This document shows, one piece after another, positions 35,819-45,433 of a DNA stretch of 64,000 bases (its first letter is position 1; every line of letters begins with the position of its first letter). The DNA is taken from assembly GCA_019636445.1 (NCBI GenBank), contig JAHBXO010000003.1, forward strand, positions 124,001 through 188,000, given 5' to 3'. The notes under the pieces are model-generated. The model saw nothing but the letters and a program-made list of their open reading frames with translations. It was not told where the DNA came from and searched no databases. The stretch comes from Gemmataceae bacterium. GTDB lineage: Bacteria; Planctomycetota; Planctomycetia; Gemmatales; Gemmataceae. Made by a program: the position numbers and the translations under genes.

Positions 35819-35827
35819 GGGTGAAGT

Positions 35828-36685
35828 TCACGGCCCGTCATCCGTGATGTCCCGAAACATCTCCGGCTTGCCAAACTGCATCGGATCGAAGGTTCCGCGC
35901 TGTTCGGCTTCCAGAATGCGAAGGCGGGCTTCCATTTCGCGGATCTTCGCTTCGAGCCGAACGATAGTCCCTTCCAGATTGTCCGTACGCTTCGGTCGCG
36001 GCACTTCGGGATAGTCGAGTTGCCGCTGCAGCGCCGCGAACAGGAACAGAGGATCGCGGCCCCGGCTCGCCCTCGCGATCTTCCCCTCCTTCAAGCCGAA
36101 GATCGGCTCGACCGGCGGATGGTAGTCCGGAATCTTGCGACGCTCGTCCTCCACGTAGAGTTCCGAACGCACGTACACCAACTCCGCGAAGTCGAAAGTA
36201 CCGGCGCTGCGACGGACCAGGCCGATGTAGTGCTTCCAATTCTCGTCGAAACGCGGGTCGCCAGCCGAGGCTTTCAGTCCTTCGTCGTAGCCGAGCTTGT
36301 TCCGTGCAATCGTCTCGAAGTGGAAGACGAACAGCCCCTGCGGTGTGACATTGCGAGCTTTGTAAGTCGCTTCGCGTTCGAGGACGAGCAGCGCGACGGG
36401 CATCGTGAATTTGCTTTTCTCGTCTTCGGCCATACGCACGAGGAACGTCTGGAAGGGTGTGAAATAGTGGCCAAGTCGCCCGAACGCCGGGCCGAGCACA
36501 CCGGCATGCCGGATCTCGGCCGCGAGGAACTGTACGGCCATTGGCAGTTTGGTCGTGGACAGCAGTTCTTCGTGCGCACGGCCCAGTATCTCCTGAGCTG
36601 GTACGTTTTCGACGATCCGCTCCCGGAATAATCGGAAGAAATAGGCCTGTTCGACGTATTCGTCGCGGTCGAGCGGTTCGGTCAT
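35828..36685 (-). CDS. conserved hypothetical protein with C-terminal coiled coil
   Basis: 285 residues beginning TEPLDRDEYVEQAYFFRLFR, a soluble, mixed-charge protein without signal peptide or membrane segment. Residues 1-215 look globular. About 225-265 (NLEGTIVRLEAKIREMEARL) is a heptad-pattern coiled coil. I recall similar proteins only from planctomycetes and do not know their function. It converges on the methyltransferase gene with nine bases between stops. Confidence 0.75.
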   Translation of the reverse strand: MTEPLDRDEYVEQAYFFRLFRERIVENVPAQEILGRAHEELLSTTKLPMAVQFLAAEIRHAGVLGPAFGRLGHYFTPFQTFLVRMAEDEKSKFTMPVALLVLEREATYKARNVTPQGLFVFHFETIARNKLGYDEGLKASAGDPRFDENWKHYIGLVRRSAGTFDFAELVYVRSELYVEDERRKIPDYHPPVEPIFGLKEGKIARASRGRDPLFLFAALQRQLDYPEVPRPKRTDNLEGTIVRLEAKIREMEARLRILEAEQRGTFDPMQFGKPEMFRDITDDGP

Positions 36686-36934
36686 GCCGCCATGTTACCG
36701 AACTGGCCGCGAATGCGAAGATGGAACGAATGCGCCGGGAATGGCGCGATGGCACATCGCACGCGGTACGACGACCGCACGGGTTTCGCGGTCGGGGAAG
36801 ATGGGGAATCGGCGGGGAACGCACCGCGCCGCGTTGGATTCTCCCGATTCGCCGGGCAAACTGGAGATGAGTTGCATTCTCGGAAGGACGCTCCGAGTCT
36901 GAAGTCGCCAGGATGCCATAGGCGCGGGGGAACA

Positions 36935-38887
36935 ATGACCCGAATCTCGCTAGGTTTAACGATCGCGATGCTCGGTTTGGCCGTGGACGCAGGAACCGCC
37001 GCCGCGGCCCACTGTGGTTTCTCGCGCTTCCCCGGCGCGTGCCTGTCCGCCGCACAATGCGCTCCGGTCGTCGAAGCGCGCGTCCATTACCGCACTGTCG
37101 TCGAGAATCACAGCGAAGTGCGCTACCGCGCCGTCCCGAAAACGACATGGCAGCCGGAACAGTACATGGTCCAGCGGCCGATCTACGAGAACCATGTCGA
37201 GGCCGTGCCCTACACGGTGAACCGCACCGTCGTGGAGCCGGTGGACCAGGTTCAAACCTACACGGTCAACCGTCCGGTTTACGAACAGCATGTCCGCGAA
37301 CAGCGCTATGTGGTCCAGAAGGCGGTGCCGCGGACCTACACCGTCGCCATTCCGTACTCGACCTACCGCAACGTGATGGAACAGCACGTGCGGCAGGTGC
37401 CGTATACGGTCATGCGCCCGGTGACGCAGGAGTATCAGGTACAGATTCCGTATTCGACTTGGCACCCCGTGTATGAACAACACGTCCGCACGCACAGCTA
37501 CACCGTGAACCGGCCGGTGGTCGAGGAATACCAGGTTCCGGAAACGTACACGACCTACCGGCAGGTGCACGAGACGCACTATCGCCAGCAACAGTACACG
37601 ACTTACCGCACGCACGTCGAGGCGTACCAGGTGCCGGTGACTCATTACACGATGCATCCGGTGTACGAACAGCACGTCCGGGAGCACCGGTATACCACCT
37701 ATCGCACGGAGACGCAGAGCTATCAGGTGCCGGTGACCTACCACACACTGCGGCCGGTGTACGAGCAGCACGTGGCGAACTACCCCGTGACGATGTGCCG
37801 GGAAGAGACGGATTGGGTGACGCAAACTCGCACGAGTTACGTCTGCGAACCGGTGACCACGGAACGGATCGTTACGGTGCCCGGGGTGCGTTACGAGACC
37901 GTGCAGGAGTACATTCCCGGCCCGGTGATCACGAAATGCGTGCGATTGCCGGGAACGTGCGTGTTCGACCCGTGCACCTGCACGAGCCGATATTGTCCCG
38001 GCCCGGTGGTTCAGCAACAGGTTCAATGCCCGGGCCGCACGGTGTGCCGGACGATCTGCGTGCCGACGACGGAATGCCGGAAGGTGTGCGAGACGCACTA
38101 CGTCCGCAAGCCGGTGTGCAACACGGTGCAAGTGCCGGTGAAACGCATGGTGCCGTACACCGTGATGCACCAGCGATGCTACACGACTTGCAAGATGGTG
38201 CGCGAGGAGCACGTGCGGATGGTGACGAAGACGCAATGCTATCGAGTGCCGGAAGTGAAGTGCGTACAAGTTCCGTACACGACCTGCCGGATGGAACGCC
38301 GGGAACACACGCAGATGGTGACGCGTCACCGGTGCTATCGTGTGCCGGAAGTGCACTGCCGGACGATTCCGTACACCACGTGCCGCACGGTGCCGGAGTG
38401 CCACACGCGGATGGTGACGCGTCGACGGTGCTACAGCGTGCCCGAGACGAAGTGCGTGCAGGTGCCTTACACGACTTGCCGGATGGTCCGTCAGGACCAT
38501 GTGCGGTGCGAAACACGTCGGCGCTGCTATAGCGTGCCCGAGACGCACGTGCGCTGTGTACCGTACACGGTTTGCCGGAAGGTGCGCGAGGACCATGTCC
38601 GCCACGAAACTCGATGCACCGTGGACTACGTACCGCAGGAGTGCGTGCGTTACGTCCCATACACCACCTGCCGGATGGTGCCGGAATGCCACCAGCGCGT
38701 GGTGCGGAGTTATGTCACGAAGTGCGTGCCGCAAACCTGCGTGCGGTATGTGAACCGGACGACCTGCCGGATGGAACCGGTTCAGATGTGCCGGATGGTT
38801 CCCGTGACAACCTGTGAAATGGTACCGTACTGCGTGAACTACTGTGTTCGCCGCTGCGTGCCCGTGTGCGTGCCGGGCTGCCCCTAA
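36935..38887 (+). CDS. secreted YTV-type repeat protein with Cys-free and Cys-rich halves
   Basis: 650 residues from the ATG at 36935 (GGGGG nine bases upstream). The signal peptide ends TAAAAHC. Residues 83-274 are six tandem 32-residue units with the pattern VYEQHVR-x3-YTV-x10-QVP-x3-YTTYR. About 275-414 is a less regular linker with CxxC clusters. Residues 415-606 are six more 32-residue units that keep the same pattern but carry three or four Cys each (PYTTCRM, RRRCYSVPETKC). The protein is strongly basic. YTV-repeat proteins are known from planctomycete proteomes and linked to the cell surface. A disulphide-rich structural envelope protein is the inference. Confidence 0.85.
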   Translation: MTRISLGLTIAMLGLAVDAGTAAAAHCGFSRFPGACLSAAQCAPVVEARVHYRTVVENHSEVRYRAVPKTTWQPEQYMVQRPIYENHVEAVPYTVNRTVVEPVDQVQTYTVNRPVYEQHVREQRYVVQKAVPRTYTVAIPYSTYRNVMEQHVRQVPYTVMRPVTQEYQVQIPYSTWHPVYEQHVRTHSYTVNRPVVEEYQVPETYTTYRQVHETHYRQQQYTTYRTHVEAYQVPVTHYTMHPVYEQHVREHRYTTYRTETQSYQVPVTYHTLRPVYEQHVANYPVTMCREETDWVTQTRTSYVCEPVTTERIVTVPGVRYETVQEYIPGPVITKCVRLPGTCVFDPCTCTSRYCPGPVVQQQVQCPGRTVCRTICVPTTECRKVCETHYVRKPVCNTVQVPVKRMVPYTVMHQRCYTTCKMVREEHVRMVTKTQCYRVPEVKCVQVPYTTCRMERREHTQMVTRHRCYRVPEVHCRTIPYTTCRTVPECHTRMVTRRRCYSVPETKCVQVPYTTCRMVRQDHVRCETRRRCYSVPETHVRCVPYTVCRKVREDHVRHETRCTVDYVPQECVRYVPYTTCRMVPECHQRVVRSYVTKCVPQTCVRYVNRTTCRMEPVQMCRMVPVTTCEMVPYCVNYCVRRCVPVCVPGCP

Positions 38888-38912
38888 CGGATACCTGCGA
38901 TTCGAATCGACC

Positions 38913-38936
38913 TCGCCCGTTGGAAACGACGGGCGA
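38913..38936. terminator. hairpin between convergent YTV and Hsp70 genes
   Basis: TCGCCCGT (38913-38920) pairs perfectly with ACGGGCGA (38929-38936), followed on the plus strand by TTTCATTTCC. It probably ends the YTV transcript and may act on both strands. Confidence 0.65.
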
Positions 38937-38938
38937 TT

Positions 38939-40750
38939 TCATTTCCCGATGGCCTGATCCAACTCTCCTTCAGTCTTCCCCGCCAACATCGTCTTCACGG
39001 CCGCGTTCATATGCAGCTCCGCCAGTGGCGATGTCGCCTGGCCGAACGCCGTCACGGCACGCTGGAGCACCGCGGGATCGTTGCCCGCCAGCGCGTCTTG
39101 CACCACTCGGGTCGCTGCGTCGATCGCCGACCGCTCCTCCGCCGTCAACCCGGCTCCACTCGCCGCCATCGCCTTCGCGGCATGGCGAAGATCGGCTTCG
39201 GCCTTGTTCTTGTATTCGATCCATTGCCGTTGGCGGAAATCGTCGTGTGCGTGTTCCACGCTTTGCAGAACGAGCGATTCAACCTCGTCACGCGACAGGC
39301 CATGCGCGGCTCGAACTTCGACGGAGGCTTGCTGTCCGCTGCGGCGTTCCACCGCGCTCACCTTCAACATCGCGTTCGCATCCAGCGTGAACGTGATGTC
39401 CACCTGTGGTAGTTGGGCCGGCATCGGAGGGATCCCGCCGAGCTTGAACTGCCCCAAGAGCCGGCAGTCCTTCGTCAATTCGCGTTCGCCCTGGTAAATG
39501 TTCACGAGGATCGCGGTCTGGTTGTCCACCGCCGTCGAATACCGCACCGTTTCCCGGCAAGGCACGGTGCTGTTCCGATGGATCACCTTATCCACCACGC
39601 CGCCGAGCGTTTCGATCCCCAGCGAAAGCGGTACGACGTCCAGTAGCAACAAATCCTTGCGATTCCCGGCCAAAATGTCGGCCTGAACCGCAGCGCCGAG
39701 CGCCACCACCTCGTCCGGGTTCAGGTCGGTATGCGGCTTGCGTCGGAAGAATTCCTCGACCCGCCGGCGCACCAACGGTACGCGCGACGAACCGCCCACC
39801 AGCACGACTTCGTCCACTTCGGTTTTCCCGGCATCGGCCATCGCCGCGCGGCACTTCGCGATCGACCGCTCCACCAACGGCGTGATCATCGCTTCGAATT
39901 CCGTTCGTGTGAACGTCGTGCGGCGGTCTCGATCCTTGAACTCGGTCGACTCGCTCAACGAGAGAGCAATCTTTGTCTTCTCAGCCTCGTCGCGGTAACG
40001 TTGCAACGTTTCCGAATCGCGGTTCGTCAGTTCCACGCCGAAGCGCTTCCCGGCTTCCGACATGATCGCGCGATCGAAGTCGTCGCCGCCAAGGAACGTG
40101 TCGCCGTTGGTAGAGAGGACTCGGAAGATTCCGTCCGCCACCTGCAGGATCGAGCAATCGAATGTGCCGCCGCCGAGATCGTACACGGCCACGACGCCCG
40201 CGTCCCGCTTGTCCAGCCCGTAGGCGAGCGCCGCGGCCGTCGGCTCGTTCACGATCCGCAGCACGTCCAAGCCTGCAATGCGACCCGCATCCCGCGTCGC
40301 CTGGCGTTGCGAGTCGTCGAAATACGCTGGCACCGTGATGACCGCCTTGGTCGGGTTCCCGGCCCGTGATCGGACTTCTTTCAAGATGAGCGCCGACAAT
40401 TCCTCCGGCGTATGCTCCCGCCCGCCGACGTTCACCGTCAGCACCTTGCGGCCGCCCTCGACTTCGCGTTCGGCGATCTGGTGTGGAATCAGTTTCAGTT
40501 CTTCCTTCAATTCCGCCAATGTTCGCCCCATCAGGCGTTTGACGCTGAAAATGGTGTGGTCGGGGTCGGACAGTGCGCGTTCTTTCGCCGCGGAGCCGAC
40601 GAGCACGGTGCCGTCGTCGTGAAAACTGATGCAAGACGGCACCAGCGCCGCGCCGGCCGCATCGCGGACGACCGCGGGCCGGCCGTTGGTCACAAACGCA
40701 GCGAGGCTATATGTCGTGCCGAGATCGATACCAACAACGTCCGAGTTCAT
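38939..40750 (-). CDS. Hsp70-family chaperone (DnaK/HscA-like)
   Basis: 603 residues from the ATG at 40750. The actin-like ATPase domain has [65 protein letters not shown] and [16 protein letters not shown]. The linker [19 protein letters not shown] and a substrate-binding domain follow. The C-terminal lid lacks the EEVD-like end of DnaK. It is shorter than DnaK (about 640) and near HscA in size, but no iron-sulfur genes, dnaJ or grpE are adjacent. It is probably one of several Hsp70 paralogues. Confidence 0.92.
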   Translation of the reverse strand: MNSDVVGIDLGTTYSLAAFVTNGRPAVVRDAAGAALVPSCISFHDDGTVLVGSAAKERALSDPDHTIFSVKRLMGRTLAELKEELKLIPHQIAEREVEGGRKVLTVNVGGREHTPEELSALILKEVRSRAGNPTKAVITVPAYFDDSQRQATRDAGRIAGLDVLRIVNEPTAAALAYGLDKRDAGVVAVYDLGGGTFDCSILQVADGIFRVLSTNGDTFLGGDDFDRAIMSEAGKRFGVELTNRDSETLQRYRDEAEKTKIALSLSESTEFKDRDRRTTFTRTEFEAMITPLVERSIAKCRAAMADAGKTEVDEVVLVGGSSRVPLVRRRVEEFFRRKPHTDLNPDEVVALGAAVQADILAGNRKDLLLLDVVPLSLGIETLGGVVDKVIHRNSTVPCRETVRYSTAVDNQTAILVNIYQGERELTKDCRLLGQFKLGGIPPMPAQLPQVDITFTLDANAMLKVSAVERRSGQQASVEVRAAHGLSRDEVESLVLQSVEHAHDDFRQRQWIEYKNKAEADLRHAAKAMAASGAGLTAEERSAIDAATRVVQDALAGNDPAVLQRAVTAFGQATSPLAELHMNAAVKTMLAGKTEGELDQAIGK

Positions 40751-40850
40751 GGAACGGGTCTTTTCGCCTTTGAGGAAAGTCACGATATGCTAATTCTACG
40801 GAGCCAATCCCCTCCCAATCGGCACTGTCCTGCGGTGCGGAGCCAGTTTC

Positions 40851-42662
40851 ATGTCATCGAGCCGGATTCGTCTATTGTTGATCGGACTTCTCGTGATCGG
40901 CGCCGGCATCGGCCTGACCATCGCGCTGGGCGGTTTTGGCGGCGGCGGGGGCGGTAACGTGCCGGTCCCTCCGAAGATCGACGAGGAACCGGGATCGGCT
41001 TCTCCCACCGGACCGGCCTGGATGAAGGACGTCACGCCCGAAACCGGTATTGCATTCACCTACCGGAACGGCGAAGAAGCCAACCACTTCGCCATCATCG
41101 AATCCCTGGGCGGCGGAGTCGGACTGATCGACTACGACCGCGACGGACTGCTCGACATCTTCGTACCCGCCGGTGGATACTACGAGGGCAAGAACGTCCT
41201 CGGGCACCCCTCCAAGCTCTACCGCAACCTCGGCGGCTTCAAGTTCCAGGATGTGTCCACCGCCGTCGGCCTCGACGCTGTCAAATGGCATTATTCCCAC
41301 GGTGCCGCCTGCTTCGACTACGACAACGATGGCTTCACGGACATCCTGGTCACCGGATACAACCGTCTGATCCTGCTCCATAACGAAGCCGACGGCACGG
41401 GCGGGCGCAAATTCTTCGACGCGACCCCGAAGTCCGGGCTGAACGAACAACTATGGAGCACCTCCGCCGCGTGGGGCGATCTCGACGGCGACGGCTTCGC
41501 CGACCTCTACGTCGCCCACTACGGCAACTGGGGCTTCGGCGGAACCGGCCCCGACGGCAAACCCTACCGCCATCCCGAAGACTGCACTTACGACGGAAAG
41601 ACTCGCGACGTCTGCCAGCCCAAGCGATTCGAAGCCCTTCCCCATTCCGTCTACAAGAACAACGGCAACGGCACCTTCACCGACATGTCCAAACTGTTCA
41701 TCGCCAAGAACGGCGGCAAGGGAATCGGCGTCGTCATCGCCGACCTGAACGCCGACGGCAAACCCGATGTCTACGTTGCCAACGACACCGACGACAATTA
41801 CCTCTGGTTCAACAAGCGAACGAAAGTCGGCGAGTGGGCGTTCGAGGAAGTGGCGTTGCTCGCCAACTGCGCCCGCGATGATCGTGGCACCCCGAACGGG
41901 AGCATGGGCATCGATATTTCCGACTACGATCGCAGCGGCCGCGGTTCGATCATCGTTTCCAACTACGAGCAGGAACTCCCGGCCCTCTACAACAACCGCG
42001 CGACGGCCGAACGGATGTCCTTCAACTACGCCACGGTCGTGAGCGGAATCGGGAAGATCGGCGGCATCTACGTGAACTGGGGCATCGGCTTCCTCGACGC
42101 CGATCGAGATGGCTGGGACGACCTCGCCATCTTCAATGGCCACGCAATCCGCTACCCGGCCGCGAAGTTCGGGCGCCAGCAGGCGGCGCTCCTGCTCCGT
42201 AACCAAAAAGGCAAGTTTTCGCAAACGGTCGGCCAGGGCGGCACCTACTTCGACGCCAAACACAACGCCCGCGGCGCAGCGCTCGGCGACCTCGACAACG
42301 ACGGCAAAGTCGAGGCGGTCGTCAGTCACTTGAACGAACCTCTCGCGGTCCTGAAGAACGTCACGGCGGATGAAAATCATTGGATCGGGCTGGAACTCGC
42401 CCCGAAGGGAAATCGCAGTTTCGTCGGTGCCAAAGTCATCGTGGAATCGGCCAACGGCACCAACACGCGATATCAGAAGGGCGGTGCCAGCTATGGCTCG
42501 ACCGCCGACCCGCGCCACGTCGTCGGCCTTGGCGCGGCGAAGACGGCGAGCGTGAAGGTCGTCTGGCCCGACGGCGCGACCGAAGAATGGAAGGACCTCG
42601 CCTCGGGCGGCTATTGGCGGCTGAGCGAAGGAATGCCCGGCCAAGCGGAAAAGAGGAAGTAA
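40851..42662 (+). CDS. CRTAC1/ASPIC-type FG-GAP repeat protein
   Basis: 603 residues. An N-terminal hydrophobic segment (8-30) acts as a membrane anchor or signal, and a Gly/Pro linker follows. The body is a beta-propeller of FG-GAP/VCBS repeats with calcium-loop sequences DYDRDGLLDIF, DYDNDGFTDIL, DLDGDGFADLY, DLNADGKPDVY, DADRDGWDDLA and DLDNDGKVEAV. The last 90 residues (VGAKVIVESANG ... VVWPDGATEEW) are the ASPIC/UnbV domain. Such proteins are exported and abundant in planctomycetes; their roles in binding or adhesion are unproven. Confidence 0.92.
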   Translation: MSSSRIRLLLIGLLVIGAGIGLTIALGGFGGGGGGNVPVPPKIDEEPGSASPTGPAWMKDVTPETGIAFTYRNGEEANHFAIIESLGGGVGLIDYDRDGLLDIFVPAGGYYEGKNVLGHPSKLYRNLGGFKFQDVSTAVGLDAVKWHYSHGAACFDYDNDGFTDILVTGYNRLILLHNEADGTGGRKFFDATPKSGLNEQLWSTSAAWGDLDGDGFADLYVAHYGNWGFGGTGPDGKPYRHPEDCTYDGKTRDVCQPKRFEALPHSVYKNNGNGTFTDMSKLFIAKNGGKGIGVVIADLNADGKPDVYVANDTDDNYLWFNKRTKVGEWAFEEVALLANCARDDRGTPNGSMGIDISDYDRSGRGSIIVSNYEQELPALYNNRATAERMSFNYATVVSGIGKIGGIYVNWGIGFLDADRDGWDDLAIFNGHAIRYPAAKFGRQQAALLLRNQKGKFSQTVGQGGTYFDAKHNARGAALGDLDNDGKVEAVVSHLNEPLAVLKNVTADENHWIGLELAPKGNRSFVGAKVIVESANGTNTRYQKGGASYGSTADPRHVVGLGAAKTASVKVVWPDGATEEWKDLASGGYWRLSEGMPGQAEKRK

Positions 42663-42664
42663 AA

Positions 42665-42732
42665 CCCGGAGCGCGAGCGACGGGCGTTCCACCTCGAATC
42701 GCAGGTGGAACGCCCGTCGCTCGCGCTCCGGG
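42665..42732. repeat. 30-bp perfect stem-loop between convergent genes
   Basis: Arms 42665-42694 and 42703-42732 are exact inverse complements around an 8-base loop (CGAATCGC). It starts two bases after the CRTAC1 stop and ends 12 bases before the pilT-like stop. The arms are GC-rich. This looks like a dispersed intergenic element and probably blocks transcription from both sides. Confidence 0.9.
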
Positions 42733-42744
42733 CTGGAAGATCCG

Positions 42745-44187
42745 TTACAGAATCCCCGGCGCGGCGACCTTGATCCCCTTCAGCGCCATCTTGAGTTGCT
42801 CCGGGTTCGGCGCGAACTCGAGCGCCGTCGCCTTGTCGATGTCCCCGCGGTCCACAAGCTGCCGCAGGTTCTCTGTGAAGTCGACCATCCCTTCGTTGAA
42901 CCCGATCCGGATCGCGTCCAGGATCTTATCGTCCTTGCTCTTCAGGATCAGGTCCCGAATCGTCGGGTTCATGATCATGATTTCGTTCGTCGGCACGCGG
43001 GATTTCTTGAGAGCGGGAACGAGTTTCTGAGCGACAATTGCCTTCAAATTGAAGGCGAGCGACTGACGCACGGCGTGGTGCTGGCTCGGCGGGAAGAGGT
43101 CGAGAATCCGGCTGACCGTACTGGCCGCGGTCGACGCGTGGATCGTCCCGAACACCACGTGCCCGGTTTCCGCCGCGTGCACGCCGGCCTCGAACGTCTC
43201 CTGGTCCCGCATTTCCCCCACGAGGATAATGTCCGGGTCTTCCCGCACCGCGTGCTTGAGCGCCACGTGCCAGTCGACCACGTCGAGGTAGACCTCGCGC
43301 TGGTTCATCACGCTCATCTTGTCGGTGAAGACAAACTCGATGGGGTCTTCGATCGTGAGGATGTGCAGCGCCTCGTTCTGGTTGATGTACTCGAGCATCG
43401 AGGCGATCGTGGTGGACTTTCCGGAACCGGTGACGCCGGCGAGGATGATCATTCCCTGATCGAAGTGACAAAGCTTTTCGATGGAGGGGGGCAGGCCGAG
43501 GTTCGCGAAATTCGGGATGCTGGTGTTCACGCGACGAGCGACCATGGCGAGTTTACCGCGCTGCTTCATCATGTTGACGCGGAAGCGGCATTCGTCGTCG
43601 CCGACGACGTGTGCGAAGTCGGCGCCGCCGTCGTTGTCCATCTGCTTGTGCGCCTTGTCGTTCATGATGCCCTGGAAGAGCTTCCACATCTGATCGTTCG
43701 AGATAGGCGGCGTGTTCATCCGTTGGATGACGTTGCGGAGGCGCATCATGCCGGGCAGGCCGGACTTCAAGTGCAGATCGGACCCCTCGTGGAGCATGAC
43801 GGTGCGGAAGAGTTGGTTGATCTTCGGCTCACCGGGTACTTCTTCGGCGACACGCAGGCCACCGAGTTCGTTGATGTAGTAAGGGCCGGTTTTGCTGGTC
43901 CCGTCCTTGACGCCCGGCTTGGGCGAGAGGGAAAACAGCGGATTGTTGTACCCTTTGCCCTCAGGAATGACGCCAGGCTTGTCGGCGCGGGGAACTTCCG
44001 GCTCGGGGGTACCCGGGGCAGGAGCCGCGGGTGCCTGCACGACGGTGACCGGCACGGGGATCGGCGCAGCCGCCGCGGGTGCCGCCGGTGGCACGCTCCC
44101 CGCCGGCCGCATGGAATCCGGAAGCGGCGGACGGACCACCGGCTTCGCCGGCAGGGCTTGCGCGGGACGGGGCTTCTGGTCGGACAT
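42745..44187 (-). CDS. pilT: type IV pilus retraction-type ATPase (PilT/PilU-like)
   Basis: 480 residues. Residues 1-90 are Pro/Ala-rich and probably disordered, an extension not found in E. coli-type PilT. The secretion ATPase core follows: GSDLHLKSGLPGMMRLRN, Walker A GVTGSGKSTTIASMLEYIN (about 250), the Asp box (ILTIEDPIEF), Walker B DIILVGEMRDQETFE, and the His box GHVVFGTIHAST. PilT hydrolyses ATP to retract pili. No pilin or PilB lies nearby; the GspF/PilC-like gene is at 8820. Confidence 0.88.
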   Translation of the reverse strand: MSDQKPRPAQALPAKPVVRPPLPDSMRPAGSVPPAAPAAAAPIPVPVTVVQAPAAPAPGTPEPEVPRADKPGVIPEGKGYNNPLFSLSPKPGVKDGTSKTGPYYINELGGLRVAEEVPGEPKINQLFRTVMLHEGSDLHLKSGLPGMMRLRNVIQRMNTPPISNDQMWKLFQGIMNDKAHKQMDNDGGADFAHVVGDDECRFRVNMMKQRGKLAMVARRVNTSIPNFANLGLPPSIEKLCHFDQGMIILAGVTGSGKSTTIASMLEYINQNEALHILTIEDPIEFVFTDKMSVMNQREVYLDVVDWHVALKHAVREDPDIILVGEMRDQETFEAGVHAAETGHVVFGTIHASTAASTVSRILDLFPPSQHHAVRQSLAFNLKAIVAQKLVPALKKSRVPTNEIMIMNPTIRDLILKSKDDKILDAIRIGFNEGMVDFTENLRQLVDRGDIDKATALEFAPNPEQLKMALKGIKVAAPGIL

Positions 44188-44207
44188 CGGGAACCTCGGA
44201 ATGATCG

Positions 44208-44990
44208 CTATGAACTAGAAGATGAAACCAATCTTACCGGAATCCCCCGACTGACCAAATAGGCCTTCGTCGTCGGAATGGAATACTCGTCGTAGTGGAA
44301 GATACTGGCGGCGAGCGCGGCGTCGGCACCGGCCTCGAACGCCTCGCAAAGGTGTTCGGGGCAACCAGCACCCCCGCTGGCGACGACCGGGATGCCGACC
44401 GCCGCACTCACCGCCCGCAGCATCGGCAGGTCGTAGCCGTTTTTCGTACCGTCGGCGTCCATCGATGTGAGTACGATTTCGCCGGCACCCAGCCGTTCCA
44501 CCTCGCGTGCCCAGGCGACGGCCTCCAAACCGGTCGGCACGCGACCACCGTTGATGTGGACTTCCCAAACTTCTGGTCCGTCGCGACGTACCCGCTTTGG
44601 ATCGATGTTCACCACCGTCGCGCAGCGGCCGAACTTCCGCGAGACTTCGGAAATGAGGGACGGAGTCTTCACTGCGGCCGAGTTGATGCTGACCTTCTCC
44701 GCGCCGGCCTGGATCAACTGCGTCGCGTCCTCCAAGGTGCGGATACCGCCACCGACCGTGAACGGCATGAAGATCTGCTCGGCCACGCGGCGCACCATGT
44801 CCAACAGGATCGAACGGCCTTCGTGGCTCGCGGAAATGTCCAGGAAGACGAGTTCGTCGGCGCCCTGCGCCTCGTAGCGCCGGGCCACGTCGACCGGATC
44901 ACCGGCGTCGCGCAGGCCTTCGAAGTGGACGCCCTTGACGACGCGGCCGTCCTTCACGTCCAGACAAGGAATAATGCGTTTGGCAAGCAT
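44208..44990 (-). CDS. hisF: imidazole glycerol phosphate synthase cyclase subunit
   Basis: 260 residues. HisF uses ammonia from HisH to close the imidazole ring in histidine synthesis. The (beta-alpha)8 barrel begins [21 protein letters not shown] (catalytic Asp11) and contains [32 protein letters not shown] (second catalytic Asp) and [20 protein letters not shown]. The C-terminus ends in a short serine run. No other his gene is present in the window. The gene starts 20 bases before the PilT-like ATPase stop region's neighbour and may be transcribed independently. Confidence 0.96.
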   Translation of the reverse strand: MLAKRIIPCLDVKDGRVVKGVHFEGLRDAGDPVDVARRYEAQGADELVFLDISASHEGRSILLDMVRRVAEQIFMPFTVGGGIRTLEDATQLIQAGAEKVSINSAAVKTPSLISEVSRKFGRCATVVNIDPKRVRRDGPEVWEVHINGGRVPTGLEAVAWAREVERLGAGEIVLTSMDADGTKNGYDLPMLRAVSAAVGIPVVASGGAGCPEHLCEAFEAGADAALAASIFHYDEYSIPTTKAYLVSRGIPVRLVSSSSS

Positions 44991-45082
44991 GGATCACCGG
45001 CGGGAAAGCGCCCCGGTGAATCCTAAGGAGCAACAGGTACGAACGGCCAGAAAAATGGAGGTGGGCGGAGTGAAAAACAAGG

Positions 45083-45238
45083 TCAACCGGCACGTTGCGC
45101 GGCGACCCAGAGCAGGTAGGCGACCCGCTCGTTGACATTCGCACGACGCTGGGTCCGGGCCGCATAGCCGTCCCGCCAAGCGTAGTACAGCACGGCCACC
45201 GAAAGGACACAAGCGTATCCGACAAACATCTGGAACAT
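45083..45238 (-). CDS. small single-pass membrane protein
   Basis: 51 residues from the ATG at 45238. One hydrophobic helix (MFVGYACVLSVAVLYYAW) is followed by a basic segment and NVNERVAYLLWVAAQ, a segment I recall from other short planctomycete membrane proteins. A longer frame from 45349 adds 37 residues that look non-coding. Function unknown. Confidence 0.5.
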   Translation of the reverse strand: MFQMFVGYACVLSVAVLYYAWRDGYAARTQRRANVNERVAYLLWVAAQRAG

Positions 45239-45433
45239 GCCGGTCGCAGCCCCAATACCGTGGCGGGAGAGAATGTATGGCCGCGATCGGTCGCACGGGA
45301 CCGGTCGATCGGCCGGAGTGGCTCGCCACGTGCGGGAAGAGTAATTCATGCGCGGAACGGGGGCAAACGGCAGTCCGGGAAATCTCGTGAAACGTCGTCG
45401 AGTTTTCCGATGTTGGGGATTCGGACGCCGGTA

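Noticed and set aside
36956..38734. A 592-codon open frame opposite the 32-residue repeat protein.
   Set aside because: The tandem 96-bp repeats make the antisense frame open as well. The sense strand has the signal peptide and repeat logic.
36935..38887. Regular 96-bp repeats as a CRISPR-like array.
   Set aside because: The repeats are coding, diverged, without unique spacers, and in frame throughout.
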